A stretch of DNA of 49,683 bases, taken from NCBI GenBank assembly GCA_004143605.1, contig AWVY01000017.1, positions 1-49,683 on the forward strand, written 5' to 3'. The position numbers were made by a program, and so were the translations under genes. This document shows positions 40,279 through 48,915 of this stretch, piece after piece. Origin of the DNA: Desulforamulus aquiferis (GTDB taxonomy: Bacteria > Bacillota > Desulfotomaculia > Desulfotomaculales > Desulfotomaculaceae). The notes under the pieces were generated by a model. The model searched no databases. It was not told the origin of the DNA and was given only the letters and a program-made list of their open reading frames with translations. The first letter of the stretch is position 1, and each line of letters starts with the position of its first letter.

Positions 40279-40306
40279 AAGAAGTAGAGGAAGGCCCTCT
40301 ACTTCT
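40279..40306 (-). terminator. Terminator of the cell-wall gene pair
   Basis: AAGAAGTAGAGG and CCTCTACTTCTT are perfect inverted repeats at 40279-40290 and 40295-40306, starting inside the stop codon, followed on the minus strand by TCTATTTTT. Confidence 0.85.
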
Positions 40307-41118
40307 TAGATGCTGTTTTTATCTGAATTGCGTTGAACCACTTCGGATAGTGGAACTATTTTTATCCCTTCCTTTTCTATCATGGGGATAGCTGCTTTGA
40401 CTGATCTGGCAGTAACGTTACCTCCTTGCCCAACGTGACCAATAACAATGGCGTAGCCCTGTTTATGGGCAACCTTACAGGCTTTGCGAAACTGCTTGCT
40501 GATATGTTGATCTGATTTCACATCGTCTAGGAAGATATCCCTTTTTACTGAAGCTACACCAAGGGTTTTTGCCACCGGCATGATCTGAGATTTCATTGAG
40601 GTACGGCTATCTAAAACATAAAGTCCTTTATCCTTAGCAACCTCAAGCATGGGCAAAATCTTATCCCTTTGACTTGTTATCTTAGAACCTGTATGGTTAT
40701 TAAAGCCTATGGCATGGGGCACCGTATCAAGATTGTTAATAAAGGTTTCCTTTATTTCATCCTGGGTCATAGCTGAGGTTATTGCTCCAGGACCTAACCA
40801 GGACAGCTTACCCTTAACAGGTTCCATTGGCTGGTGCAGGATGACCTCATGACCGTTTTTATGTGCCATTTCACTATGGCTTAATGAGTTAGTAAGATTT
40901 GGCATTACTGCTGCAGTAATGGGGCGATCTAAGGTGAGAAGTTGTTCTACTCCATGACAATCCGCTCCACCAAAATCATCAATAACAATGGCCATAATAG
41001 GCCTGCTTACTGAAACCGTTTCGCGGGAAGTGGATAGATATCCTGTTATACCAAGGTAACCAATGGTCACAAGTAAACCTATAAGAATTATATATTTCAG
41101 ATATCGTTTCAGCACCAA
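40306..41118 (-). CDS. Divergent polysaccharide deacetylase family protein (YibQ-like)
   Basis: This intact protein of 270 residues has a signal anchor and the COG2861-type deacetylase fold: IMAIVIDDFGG, ITAAVMPNLTNSLSHSEMAHKNGHEVILHQPMEP and NNHTGSKITSQ. Metal residues Asp, His and His are kept. It is on one transcript with the amidase 15 bases upstream, so a role in envelope or spore-wall processing is likely. The start is a TTG at 41118; if one T was lost in GAGTTGG an ATG nine bases earlier would be in frame. Confidence 0.87.
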   Translation of the reverse strand: MVLKRYLKYIILIGLLVTIGYLGITGYLSTSRETVSVSRPIMAIVIDDFGGADCHGVEQLLTLDRPITAAVMPNLTNSLSHSEMAHKNGHEVILHQPMEPVKGKLSWLGPGAITSAMTQDEIKETFINNLDTVPHAIGFNNHTGSKITSQRDKILPMLEVAKDKGLYVLDSRTSMKSQIMPVAKTLGVASVKRDIFLDDVKSDQHISKQFRKACKVAHKQGYAIVIGHVGQGGNVTARSVKAAIPMIEKEGIKIVPLSEVVQRNSDKNSI

Positions 41119-41133
41119 CTCTTCATTCCCACC

Positions 41134-41823
41134 TTATTGATAATTTGTATTTTGTAATGATTTAGTTTCTGTCTCGGAGTTTCTTTTTATTTTTAGGTAT
41201 TCAATAATACCGTCTGCAGTGGCTTTGGCCAGAACGTGGCGGTATTCCTGTCCCATTAAGAGCTTTCTTTCTTCAGGATTGTTAATAAAACCCATTTCAA
41301 TTATTACACAGGGCATGCTTGTTCTTGTTAATATATAATAGCTTCCTGGCTTGTAAGACCTTTTCCCAATACCAGGTATTTTATGAAGTTCCCTTTGAAT
41401 CTGCTCTGCAAGGAGCTTGCCTTGAACAGATTTACCATAATAAAAGGTTTCAGGTCCCATACAACGTCTTCGTCCAACATTACAATGAATACTAACCATA
41501 ATATCTGCATCGAAATTCCTGGCAAAATCTATCCGACGTTCAAAGTCGTATCTTTTAGCTTCTTTTTTTCTTAGTCCAGGAACTGCATGATTATAGTCAC
41601 CATATCTGGTTAATATCACATCAACATTATTTTGCTTCAATATTTTTTCAACTTCGAAGGCTATTTCTAGGTTTATTTGTTTTTCCATTATTCCTTGTCT
41701 TATGGCACCTGGATCGTAACCACCATGACCCGGGTCAATAGCTACTTTACCAAGGGAGACTTCACCCCAGCAGATACTCGGACACAAAATAATTGTACAT
41801 AAAACAATTATTCTTATTAGCAA
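41134..41823 (-). CDS. N-acetylmuramoyl-L-alanine amidase (CwlD-like)
   Basis: This intact zinc amidase of 229 residues has a signal peptide, then VAIDPGHGGYDPGA, ILTRYGDY, MVSIHCNVG and CVIIEMGFINNPEE, which carry the zinc ligands and catalytic Glu. Length and order fit CwlD, which with PdaA makes muramic lactam in spore cortex, though other amidase_3 members are similar. A PdaA-like gene is at 22398. The TTG start at 41823 follows GGTGGTGAT. Confidence 0.87.
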   Translation of the reverse strand: MLIRIIVLCTIILCPSICWGEVSLGKVAIDPGHGGYDPGAIRQGIMEKQINLEIAFEVEKILKQNNVDVILTRYGDYNHAVPGLRKKEAKRYDFERRIDFARNFDADIMVSIHCNVGRRRCMGPETFYYGKSVQGKLLAEQIQRELHKIPGIGKRSYKPGSYYILTRTSMPCVIIEMGFINNPEERKLLMGQEYRHVLAKATADGIIEYLKIKRNSETETKSLQNTNYQ

Positions 41824-41933
41824 AAGATCACCACCAGGTTATCTATCTCCAGAATTATTTTGCCTAAAAAAAAAGAATATCATCCTGATAAAATAAAGAA
41901 AATCGCTAGCACTTGAATGTATTAATTGATGCC

Positions 41934-42618
41934 CTATAGAATGCTCATTAATAGATATAAAATTCCAAGTAATAGAGGTTGATGTATGAGATATATTAGG
42001 AGGGAATGTTGACCTAGGTAAACTAGATAACTTTTGGTGAAGTCCATTTTAAAAAGACTCTTTTTTCTTTGTACACTAATTTGCCTAGGGCTACTCCGAG
42101 AAGGAATAACCCAAACCAGGTATAAGGGGATAATAATCCATTGAATAAAAGGGTTCACCTAACAGGCCAACAGGTGCCAAAAGATTATTTGGCATTGTAA
42201 GCTGATTTTTATATTGACCCCCTAGAATAATAATGCCACCAAGAATAAATAAAAAAGAAGGATTGATATTTTTAATTATTGAGTAGAGCAAAATACTTAC
42301 ACCAAGAAAATGCAAAATTCCAAAGAAAATATTAGACCCAGGGACAGCATAGGCAGTAATGATTGTTATGACGAGGGCTATCATTAGTAAAATCAAGCCC
42401 CTTTTTAAATTATTTTTACTTAAGGTGCAGCTAATGCCTGATATAAAGATAAATATGGAGGCGGCCAGCTTACCGGAATAATAGATTAACCCTTGTTCAT
42501 AATTAATTGGAACATTATAGAATTCATTAAGATCGAATAGGAGATGAAACAGAACCATGATGATAATGGCAATTCCTCTGAAAAAATCCAACTCCCATAT
42601 CCTAGGGGATACATGCAT
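41934..42618 (-). CDS. DUF1624 membrane protein (heparan-alpha-glucosaminide acetyltransferase-like)
   Basis: The protein has about 228 residues after two bases missing near 42108 and 42068 are restored. It has about seven spans, with RIWELDFFRGIAIIIMVLFHLLFDL at the N-terminus and YLGQHSLLIYLIHQPLLLGILYLL at the C-terminus, as in DUF1624 and the wider acyltransferase-3-like group. The acetylated substrate is unknown. The start is the ATG at 42618, six bases after AAAAGGTG. Confidence 0.85.
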
Positions 42619-42746
42619 ATAAGTCACCTTTTCAGTTAGTTATATGGAACTATTACCATAGGTACTAAATATTTTTTAATGCTTTACTTTAGTATAAATA
42701 GTCGAAAGCTATATTATTTATTATAATAGTATCTTTATTAAAAGGG

Positions 42747-42772
42747 AAACGGTCACCCTAGGGTAACCGTTT
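42747..42772 (-). terminator. Terminator of speH
   Basis: AAACGGT...ACCGTTT form a nearly perfect palindrome with CCCTAGGG at the centre, 14 bases after the speH stop codon, followed on the minus strand by CCCTTTTAAT. Confidence 0.75.
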
Positions 42773-42786
42773 ATTAAATCGACATT

Positions 42787-43194
42787 TTATAGAGTGGCTG
42801 TTGCCTGTTGTTTAGCCTTCCTCAAACGATTAAGATTCTTCATTCCTCTACTTATTTCCATTACGTTGGCATCCTCCGCATTTAAATCTTGGGTAATACT
42901 TTCAAGGGCTATCCAGGGATCCACATGCTCTCCACAGGTAAAAATATCTACCGCGGCATAGGCTAGCTCCGGCCAGGTATGAATAGTTAGGTGGGATTCA
43001 GATATGACGACTACACCGCTTACACCCTGGGGCTCAAACCTGTGAAAAACTACTTCTCGAATTTCGGCCTTTGCTTTTTTTGCAGCATTTACCATGATAT
43101 TTTGAACGGTTTTTATATCATTTAACTTATCTTGATCACAATCCCATATTTCCGCTAATAATTGTACACCCAGCGGGTGTCCAAATACGCTCAT
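42787..43194 (-). CDS. speH: S-adenosylmethionine decarboxylase proenzyme
   Basis: This intact proenzyme of 135 residues makes the aminopropyl donor for spermidine. The self-cleavage site is at [11 protein letters not shown], where the Ser becomes the pyruvoyl group; [10 protein letters not shown] carries the active-site Cys. The length fits the bacterial class 1B enzymes. The start is the ATG at 43194 after GGGAGGT. No spermidine synthase was seen nearby. Confidence 0.93.
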   Translation of the reverse strand: MSVFGHPLGVQLLAEIWDCDQDKLNDIKTVQNIMVNAAKKAKAEIREVVFHRFEPQGVSGVVVISESHLTIHTWPELAYAAVDIFTCGEHVDPWIALESITQDLNAEDANVMEISRGMKNLNRLRKAKQQATATL

Positions 43195-43350
43195 TAAACA
43201 ACCTCCCAATATATAGTGTTAGAAGTAGTTTTTCCTAAAAAGTATTATATAAATCATGTAATCAATTTTAATAGGCATAACCATTTATTGGAACCAAAGA
43301 AGCTTTAAATCCATAGTATTTTAATATAAGATAGCAGGGAGGTAGATTTA

Positions 43351-44162
43351 TTGAATATGACTAATTTTGAACAGGTTGCCCTTTTTGAACAACGTTTTTG
43401 GCTACAAATTATGGGTGATCATGTAAGATTTATTTTTGATACATTAGCACCATCGGAAACCGAAGAGATAAGAAAGGCACAGTATTTTATAACCACCTTT
43501 GACCAACTTTTGCATCAAGCAAGACAACCTCTGGGCAGTCAACAAATAATAGCATTATCCCAGCAGGCACAGCAACAAACCCAGGAATTGCGTGTATTTA
43601 AGCTGGACTTAATCAGGCAGCATCTGGTAGGAGATATCGTCATTGGCTTACCACCTACCTTTATAAATCACATGGTTAACGAGTTGGATGAGTATCTTCG
43701 TGTCTTAGGATTCTTGGTGGCTGGCCAGATTCCGCCCATTCAGCACCCAGTTCAGCTTCACCTTACCTGGCTTCTTGATGCGGCGGGGCACGCCTCCGCT
43801 ATAGCTGGGGATGTTGATATGGTTGAAAAGAAGGTAATGGAGGACAGTCTGGTATTCACAGAGCATTTTGAACAGTTTTATATCAAGGCCACCGAAATGG
43901 CAGGCTATATGAGAACTGGCTTGAAGGAATTTCCAGCCTCAGCAGATTTAATAGACAAGTGGAACTGGAAATATTATTATTTATGGGCTTCCTAAGGGAG
44001 ATAGAGACTTTAGAGATTAGCAACCAACTATTAAGCACGCTAACACCTCTAATGCCGGATCATATGTTTAGGGAAGAATGCTATTATTTAACAAAACTTG
44101 CCTTGGCCTCAGAAGTCAAGCAGCCGGCTTGTGATCCAACCAAGCCTAGAACGGAACAATAG
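43351..44162 (+). CDS. DUF2935 protein
   Basis: The protein has about 270 residues after one G missing near 43961 is restored (KVELEILLFMGFL). It is helical, with two repeats that each have a bundle containing EQRFWLQIMGDHVRFIF and HPVQLHLTWLLDAAGHASAI, like DUF2935 proteins of spore-formers, which resemble ferritin-like bundles. Function is unknown. The TTG start at 43351 follows GGGAGG by eight bases. Confidence 0.82.
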
Positions 44163-44241
44163 CCTAATATTATTATGTAAAGAAGTGAATATCTGCCTCT
44201 TCCATAGGAAATCATATTTTCCGAAGAAGGGGTGTTTTTGT

Positions 44242-44976
44242 TTGGAAGAGCTATTTAAGGTTCTATGGAAAAGTATAGTAGTGTTTATCATGCTGGTGGT
44301 TTTTTCCAGGATAATTGGCAAAAAGTTATTATCTCAGTTAACTTTTTTTGACTTTACCATTGGAATATTAATTGGCACCATTACCGGCACCTTTGTAACA
44401 ACGGAAGTTAAAGGATTGATGGTCCTCCTTAGCCCGGTAATTTTAACCCTGCTGGTTGTGATGGTTGCCTTTCTTACAGTTAAAAGTATGCCCGTTCGCA
44501 AACTGCTGGAAGGTGAGCCGGTGGTTGTAATCCAAAACGGTAAAATAATGGAAAAAGGTATGCTTAGATTAAGGTATCATTTAGATGATCTAGAGATGCA
44601 GCTTCGGGAAAAGGGGATTTTTAATATTACAGAGGTAGAGTTTGCAGTAATGGAACCCCACGGGTATCTAAGTGTATTAAAAAAATCCCAGCATCTACCC
44701 GTAACTATGAAAGATATAGGCAAGCCAACCCAGTATAAAGGTATGGCCACAGAAATTATTAAAGACGGTGACGTTTTTGAGCAAAATCTGAGACAGAATA
44801 ATTTAACCTTTGCTTGGCTTTATGAGGAGTTAAGAAAAAGAAATATAGAGAAGTTATCGGATGTTACCTATGCTAGCTTGGAATCTGATGGAACGTTATA
44901 TACTGATGTTAAGGATGATAAATTGGAGTATGTGCAGAAGGTCGAGGATGGTCCAATAACTAAATTAAAACATTAA
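44242..44976 (+). CDS. DUF421 (YetF-type) membrane protein
   Basis: This intact protein of 244 residues has three N-terminal spans and a cytoplasmic DUF421 domain, with FSRIIGKKLLSQLTFFDFTIGILIGTITG, EGEPVVVIQNGKIMEKGMLRLRYHLDDLEMQLREKGIF and EVEFAVMEPHGYLSVL. YetF relatives are linked to spore or stress functions. The TTG start at 44242 follows GAAGGGGTG by about nine bases. Confidence 0.88.
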   Translation: MEELFKVLWKSIVVFIMLVVFSRIIGKKLLSQLTFFDFTIGILIGTITGTFVTTEVKGLMVLLSPVILTLLVVMVAFLTVKSMPVRKLLEGEPVVVIQNGKIMEKGMLRLRYHLDDLEMQLREKGIFNITEVEFAVMEPHGYLSVLKKSQHLPVTMKDIGKPTQYKGMATEIIKDGDVFEQNLRQNNLTFAWLYEELRKRNIEKLSDVTYASLESDGTLYTDVKDDKLEYVQKVEDGPITKLKH

Positions 44977-44990
44977 TAAATCATTGCCAA

Positions 44991-45008
44991 TATCAAAAAT
45001 ATTTGATA
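44991..45008. promoter_or_regulatory. ArsR operator before arsR
   Basis: TATCAA-N6-TTGATA, a perfect palindrome, lies 10 bp before the arsR ATG and overlaps an apparent -10 box (TATGATATAA). It recurs between arsR and arsM. Confidence 0.65.
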
Positions 45009-45018
45009 TGATATAACC

Positions 45019-45333
45019 ATGATTGATACAGTTAAAATCAGCAAAGCACTAAGTGATCCTATACGTTATAAAATTATGTTAATGTTGGCCCAGACCGAAG
45101 AGGGCTGTTGTCCCATGCCGGGAGAGGATGATCGACGACCGGGCTTATGTAATTGTGAGTTAATGTCAGAACTGGGATTGATCCAGTCTAGGGTATCATA
45201 TCATATGAAAGAGCTAACCCAGGCAGGTCTAGTTACAGAGGAGCCAAGGGGTAAGTGGAAAATTTATTTTATTAACACTGCTACTTTTAGAAAGTTTATT
45301 AAACAAATTGAAAAAGATTTTGCTTTGAAATAA
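45019..45333 (+). CDS. ArsR family metalloregulator
   Basis: This intact protein of 104 residues has the winged-helix fold (LSDPIRYKIMLMLA, MSELGLIQSRVSYHMKELTQAGLV). Cys pairs in EGCCPMPGEDDRRPGLCNCELM probably bind As(III) or another soft metal; extra Cys before the recognition helix is seen in several arsenic-sensing ArsR proteins. It should repress itself and arsM through the TATCAA...TTGATA sites. No clear ribosome site precedes the ATG at 45019, and the -10 box is very close, so the mRNA may be almost leaderless. Confidence 0.9.
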   Translation: MIDTVKISKALSDPIRYKIMLMLAQTEEGCCPMPGEDDRRPGLCNCELMSELGLIQSRVSYHMKELTQAGLVTEEPRGKWKIYFINTATFRKFIKQIEKDFALK

Positions 45334-45354
45334 GTAAATTTTTTTGCTTGATGA

Positions 45355-45371
45355 TATCAAAAAAATTGATA
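45355..45371. promoter_or_regulatory. ArsR operator before arsM
   Basis: TATCAA-N5-TTGATA matches the site before arsR. The spacer is a pure A run and one A may have been lost. It lies 17 bp before the arsM ATG, between the two genes. Confidence 0.6.
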
Positions 45372-45388
45372 CGAGGAGGTCTTGCTTT

Positions 45389-46205
45389 ATGGAAGATATT
45401 AGGAAGAAGGTGAAGGAGAGATATGCCAATGCCATTACCAAAAAGACTAGTTGTTGTGGACCTAAAGCCGGAGGTTGTTATGGAAATTCCCTGGATGAAC
45501 TTAATGTAATTACCGGCAACTTATACAGTAATGATGATTTAGAAGGAATACCCAGTGATGCAGTGATAGCCTCCTTTGGGTGTGGAAACCCAACTGCCCT
45601 GGCAGAACTTTACCCAGGGGAAGTGGTTCTTGACTTAGGAAGTGGGGCGGGCCTGGATGTATTGCTTTCGGCCAGGCGGGTAGGTCCCACTGGTAGGGCC
45701 TACGGATTGATATGACTGACGAAATGTTGGCAGAGGCCCGAAATAATCAAGCCAGATCTGGTTTGACTAATGTAGAGTTTATTAAGGGACACATTGAAGA
45801 AATACCATTAGAAGATAACAGTGTCGATGTGATTATTTCAAACTGCGTGATTAATTTATCAGGGGATAAAGATGAGGTGCTTAAAGAAGCGTATAGGGTT
45901 ATTAAACCCGGGGGAAGGTTTGCTGTTTCAGATATTGTGTTAATGAAGCCATTACCAGAAAAGGTACAAAAAAGTTTAATAGCCTGGACTGGCTGTATTT
46001 CAGGGGCCTTAACGGTGGAAGAGTACAGGGAAAAGCTTGCTGCTGCAGGATTTACCTCTATAGAGGTCCAACTTACCAGGGTTTATAACTTCTCAGAAAC
46101 CGATGCAGCAAATATTATGCCGGAGCTAGCAAAGGAGGAGCTAGAAAAGGTCAATGGAAACGTAGGGAGTGCTTTCATCAGGCTAATAAAAAGGTCGCAC
46201 CATAA
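45389..46205 (+). CDS. arsM: Arsenite S-adenosylmethionine methyltransferase
   Basis: The enzyme methylates As(III). After repair of two breaks (a G missing near 45709 and near 46192) it has about 272 residues. It has the SAM motif [16 protein letters not shown] and the Cys set of ArsM ([11 protein letters not shown] near the N-terminus, SNCVINLS, and TGCISGAL), which bind arsenic. The repaired C-terminus reads SAFIRANKKVAP, as in family members. The ATG at 45389 follows GAGGAGGT. It follows arsR within 55 bases and is probably controlled by it. Confidence 0.9.
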
Positions 46206-46213
46206 GTTCTATT

Positions 46214-46252
46214 GCAAAAAGGTCACCGCCTATGGAGAGATGACCTTTTTGC
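46214..46252. terminator. Shared terminator of arsM and the phosphoesterase
   Basis: GCAAAAAGGTCA (46214-46225) pairs perfectly with TGACCTTTTTGC (46241-46252), with T or A runs on both sides, between convergent genes. Confidence 0.85.
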
Positions 46253-46265
46253 TGACTTATATTTT

Positions 46266-46985
46266 CTATGGGTTACCTGTCCTGATAATTTCTGCAAACT
46301 CCTTAGGCAAGCCAAATTGTTCAATCTCCATGGCTGTATGTTCAAAATCATAGGAAACCTCGACTATCTCTGGAAGCATTTTACCTGCCTCAAGATTCAA
46401 AAGGACATAGGTAACATTAGGATTGCCGTGTTTTGGCTTGCCAACACTGCCAACATTAATAACCTGACCGTTGCTTACCTTTTTATAATAGGGTAAGTGA
46501 GTATGACCACAAAGCAAAATATCACAGGCACTTTCCGAGATTAGTTCTTCAAAATAGTGATCTTCTATATTCTCAAAGAGATATTCATTTAATTGTCTGG
46601 GGCTGCCATGTACCATTAAAAATTTCATACCTTCCATAGTAAATGCTAGCTTGTGGGGTAGCTGCCTTAGCCAAAGCTTATTTTCCTCACTGGTGTGTTC
46701 ATTAGTCCACCTAATGGAGGCCTCTCCAAGTTTTAAGGCCTGCTCGCTTTTATAATCACAACCACAAATAAATCTAGTATTTCCTATGGCATCGTCATAG
46801 TTCCCCATGACGGTGGGAATATTAGTCTGCCTTATTAACTCTATAACTTCATTGGGGCGAGGACCATATCCTACAAGGTCACCGGCACAATAAATATGAT
46901 CCACTTTTTTATTAGCCATGTCCTGTAATACGGCTCTAAAACCAAGTATATTGCTATGAACATCGGAAAATATTGCTAATTTCAT
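46266..46985 (-). CDS. Metallophosphoesterase (YfcE/MJ0936-like)
   Basis: This intact protein of 239 residues has the calcineurin-like motifs IFSDVHSN, YCAGDLVGYGPRP, VMGNYDDA, LMVHGSPRQ and LLCGHTHLPYY in order. These bind two metal ions. The family hydrolyses phosphodiesters or phosphoproteins; the substrate is unknown. It is convergent with arsM. Confidence 0.9.
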   Translation of the reverse strand: MKLAIFSDVHSNILGFRAVLQDMANKKVDHIYCAGDLVGYGPRPNEVIELIRQTNIPTVMGNYDDAIGNTRFICGCDYKSEQALKLGEASIRWTNEHTSEENKLWLRQLPHKLAFTMEGMKFLMVHGSPRQLNEYLFENIEDHYFEELISESACDILLCGHTHLPYYKKVSNGQVINVGSVGKPKHGNPNVTYVLLNLEAGKMLPEIVEVSYDFEHTAMEIEQFGLPKEFAEIIRTGNP

Positions 46986-47220
46986 ATATTAAAATACCCA
47001 CCTTTACTGATTTGATTTTATTTTACAATAGAATAGACCTGATATAATTAAGAATATTAAAATATAAAATTAAGTTTATGTTAAATTACAATCTCTTTAA
47101 TAATAAAACTATTATAGTAGGGGCAAATAGAGAAAAATTATACACCTATATGTCTTTTACTGGAGTTTTTTCACTACCTGGTATATAATTATATTAGAAT
47201 GCTTAGACAGGTGGGAGAAA

Positions 47221-47537
47221 ATGAAGGAAAAGATTTCTCAGCTAAAGGCAGATTTATTCAAGCTATCGCACATCCTACAAGAATACGTATTTTAGAACTC
47301 CTCAAGGATGGGGAATTATGTGTGTGTGATATTTTTGAGGAACTTAATGTTGAACAGGCCAATACTTCTCAGCATTTAGCTATACTAAAAAAGCAAGACA
47401 TATTGCAGAGCAGGAAAGAGGGACTAAGGGTCATCTACAGTATCAAATACCCAGAAATAATTGATATTCTGAAAACTGCGGACAACCTGCTTTTGCAACA
47501 GGCAAAGGATACCATGAGCACCTTCAATACCGATTAA
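47221..47537 (+). CDS. ArsR/SmtB family regulator, second copy
   Basis: The protein has about 105 residues after an A missing near 47256 is restored, giving MKEKISQLKADLFKAIAHPTRIRILELLKDGELCVCDIFEEL. ELCVCDI carries the Cys pair of arsenic-sensing ArsR proteins. The recognition helix is VEQANTSQHLAILKKQ. The ATG at 47221 follows GGGAG. No target gene is next to it in the same direction, so its target is unclear. Confidence 0.87.
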
Positions 47538-47547
47538 TAAATAAGTA

Positions 47548-47584
47548 AACACCGCTTGCCATTCTAAGTTGCAGCGGTGTTTTT
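47548..47584 (+). terminator. Terminator of the second arsR
   Basis: AACACCGCT (47548-47556) pairs with AGCGGTGTT (47573-47581), followed by TTT. Confidence 0.85.
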
Positions 47585-47606
47585 GCTTGTTTGCCATGAT
47601 TATAAA

Positions 47607-48203
47607 CTAGCCAGGGAATTTTTTGTTATCTTCCGAGGTATCTTTTTTTATTTTTTTCCAGAGTCCACGGGGATTTTTGATACGTCCAAGGAAAAAGGGA
47701 AATCTACTTCTTGAGTTAGCCTTATTTAGCCTTATTTTTTTCCTATCAATCCTCGCGGTTAGCTTGTTTGTTTTGTTGTAAATGAACAGAAAGATAAAAT
47801 ATGACAGGACCGATATCAGTAGAGCATTTATGGCACTACCGAGGAGATAGGCAGGTCCGGCAGTTTGGAAAAAGTCTATTACCTTATCAATAAAAGTAAG
47901 GTCATAATCAAAGGTATATTCCTGTGGCGGAGTATCATCATGACCTATTAGCCGGGCACCGGTTTTATAATTAAAGATATATAGAAAAGGAGAAATATAG
48001 GTTAATAATAGAGCCGGCAAAGTGACAGCTACAATATTCAGTTTAAGTATTTTTCCCAGTATTATACCCAGGGGAATATTAATTCCGGGCAAGGGAAGAA
48101 ATGCGAGACCGAACCCTAATGAGATGGATTTGGCCAATCTATAGGGACAATCCTTAAGTCTTAACAGTTTATCACAGGTATCTTGTAATTGTTTAAAAAT
48201 CAT
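47607..48203 (-). CDS. DUF2062 membrane protein
   Basis: This intact protein of 198 residues has SISLGFGLAFLPLPGINIPLGIILGKILKLNIVAVTLPALL, the DUF2062 pattern, and a Lys/Arg-rich tail in the cytoplasm. Function is unknown. The start is the ATG at 48203 behind GAGGTGG. Confidence 0.85.
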   Translation of the reverse strand: MIFKQLQDTCDKLLRLKDCPYRLAKSISLGFGLAFLPLPGINIPLGIILGKILKLNIVAVTLPALLLTYISPFLYIFNYKTGARLIGHDDTPPQEYTFDYDLTFIDKVIDFFQTAGPAYLLGSAINALLISVLSYFIFLFIYNKTNKLTARIDRKKIRLNKANSRSRFPFFLGRIKNPRGLWKKIKKDTSEDNKKFPG

Positions 48204-48345
48204 AACCACCTCATTATGACGAGTAAAGAATCAGGGCAACGATACCATTATAACACAATCATAAGTCACGGATGAAATGTTGAAATTACTTATAATAAAT
48301 AATTACAAACTTTTAATGATTTTTAAAAAGCAGAACGTATTACTG

Positions 48346-48379
48346 TACAGTTGACAGGTAAAACTGTATAATATATGAT
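48346..48379 (+). promoter_or_regulatory. merR promoter with operator
   Basis: TTGACA (48351-48356) and TATGAT (48374-48379) are 17 bp apart. TACAGTT (48346-48352) and AACTGTA (48362-48368) are exact inverted repeats spanning the -35 box and spacer, where MerR-type proteins bind. The first in-frame start is only a few bases past the -10 box. Confidence 0.6.
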
Positions 48380-48382
48380 GAG

Positions 48383-48850
48383 GTGATCAAAATTGGGGAT
48401 GTAATTAAATTTAAAATTGGGGAAATTGCAGAAATGGCAGGTGTCAGCAGGAGAACCATTGACTATTACACCAACCTTGGTCTGCTTAAACCGGTTAGAT
48501 CGGAGAGTAATTACAGGTATTATACCCAGGATGCCCTAGTACGTTTGAAATTCATTGAGATAATGAAAAACCAACGGTTTACCTTGGATGAAATAAAAGC
48601 ACGCTTTAGCTTTTTTGATATAACTTCTCCCCAGGCAGGGAAAAGTAAAAGTCAGGTAAAAACAGTAACCCTTGATGTCCTGGTTCAAGAATTTAAAGAA
48701 CTCGAAAAGCAGTTAGAGCAACTAAAGCCAAGCCTAAAGGATATGGATGCAGATCAAGCTTCCATGGTGACAAAGCAGGTTATGCTTCGAACTATGTCGC
48801 TGATGCAGGCCATGATCCTATATATTTCAGAATTGACTCCCTATGTATAA
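48383..48850 (+). CDS. MerR family regulator
   Basis: This intact protein of 155 residues has the MerR helix-turn-helix (FKIGEIAEMAGVSRRTIDYYTNLGLLKPVRSESNYRYYT) and a coiled-coil dimer helix (about residues 95-135). The C-terminal part has no Cys cluster, so a metal ligand is unlikely. The start is uncertain: GTG at 48383 has no good ribosome site, and a base may have been lost nearby. It precedes htpX by 65 bases and may control it together with itself through the palindrome at 48346. Confidence 0.85.
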   Translation: MIKIGDVIKFKIGEIAEMAGVSRRTIDYYTNLGLLKPVRSESNYRYYTQDALVRLKFIEIMKNQRFTLDEIKARFSFFDITSPQAGKSKSQVKTVTLDVLVQEFKELEKQLEQLKPSLKDMDADQASMVTKQVMLRTMSLMQAMILYISELTPYV

Positions 48851-48915
48851 CCTTTGCTGGCAGCTCTGTTAACAGAGTACCATAAATATTTTATATTTAA
48901 TGAGAGGTGGTTAAA

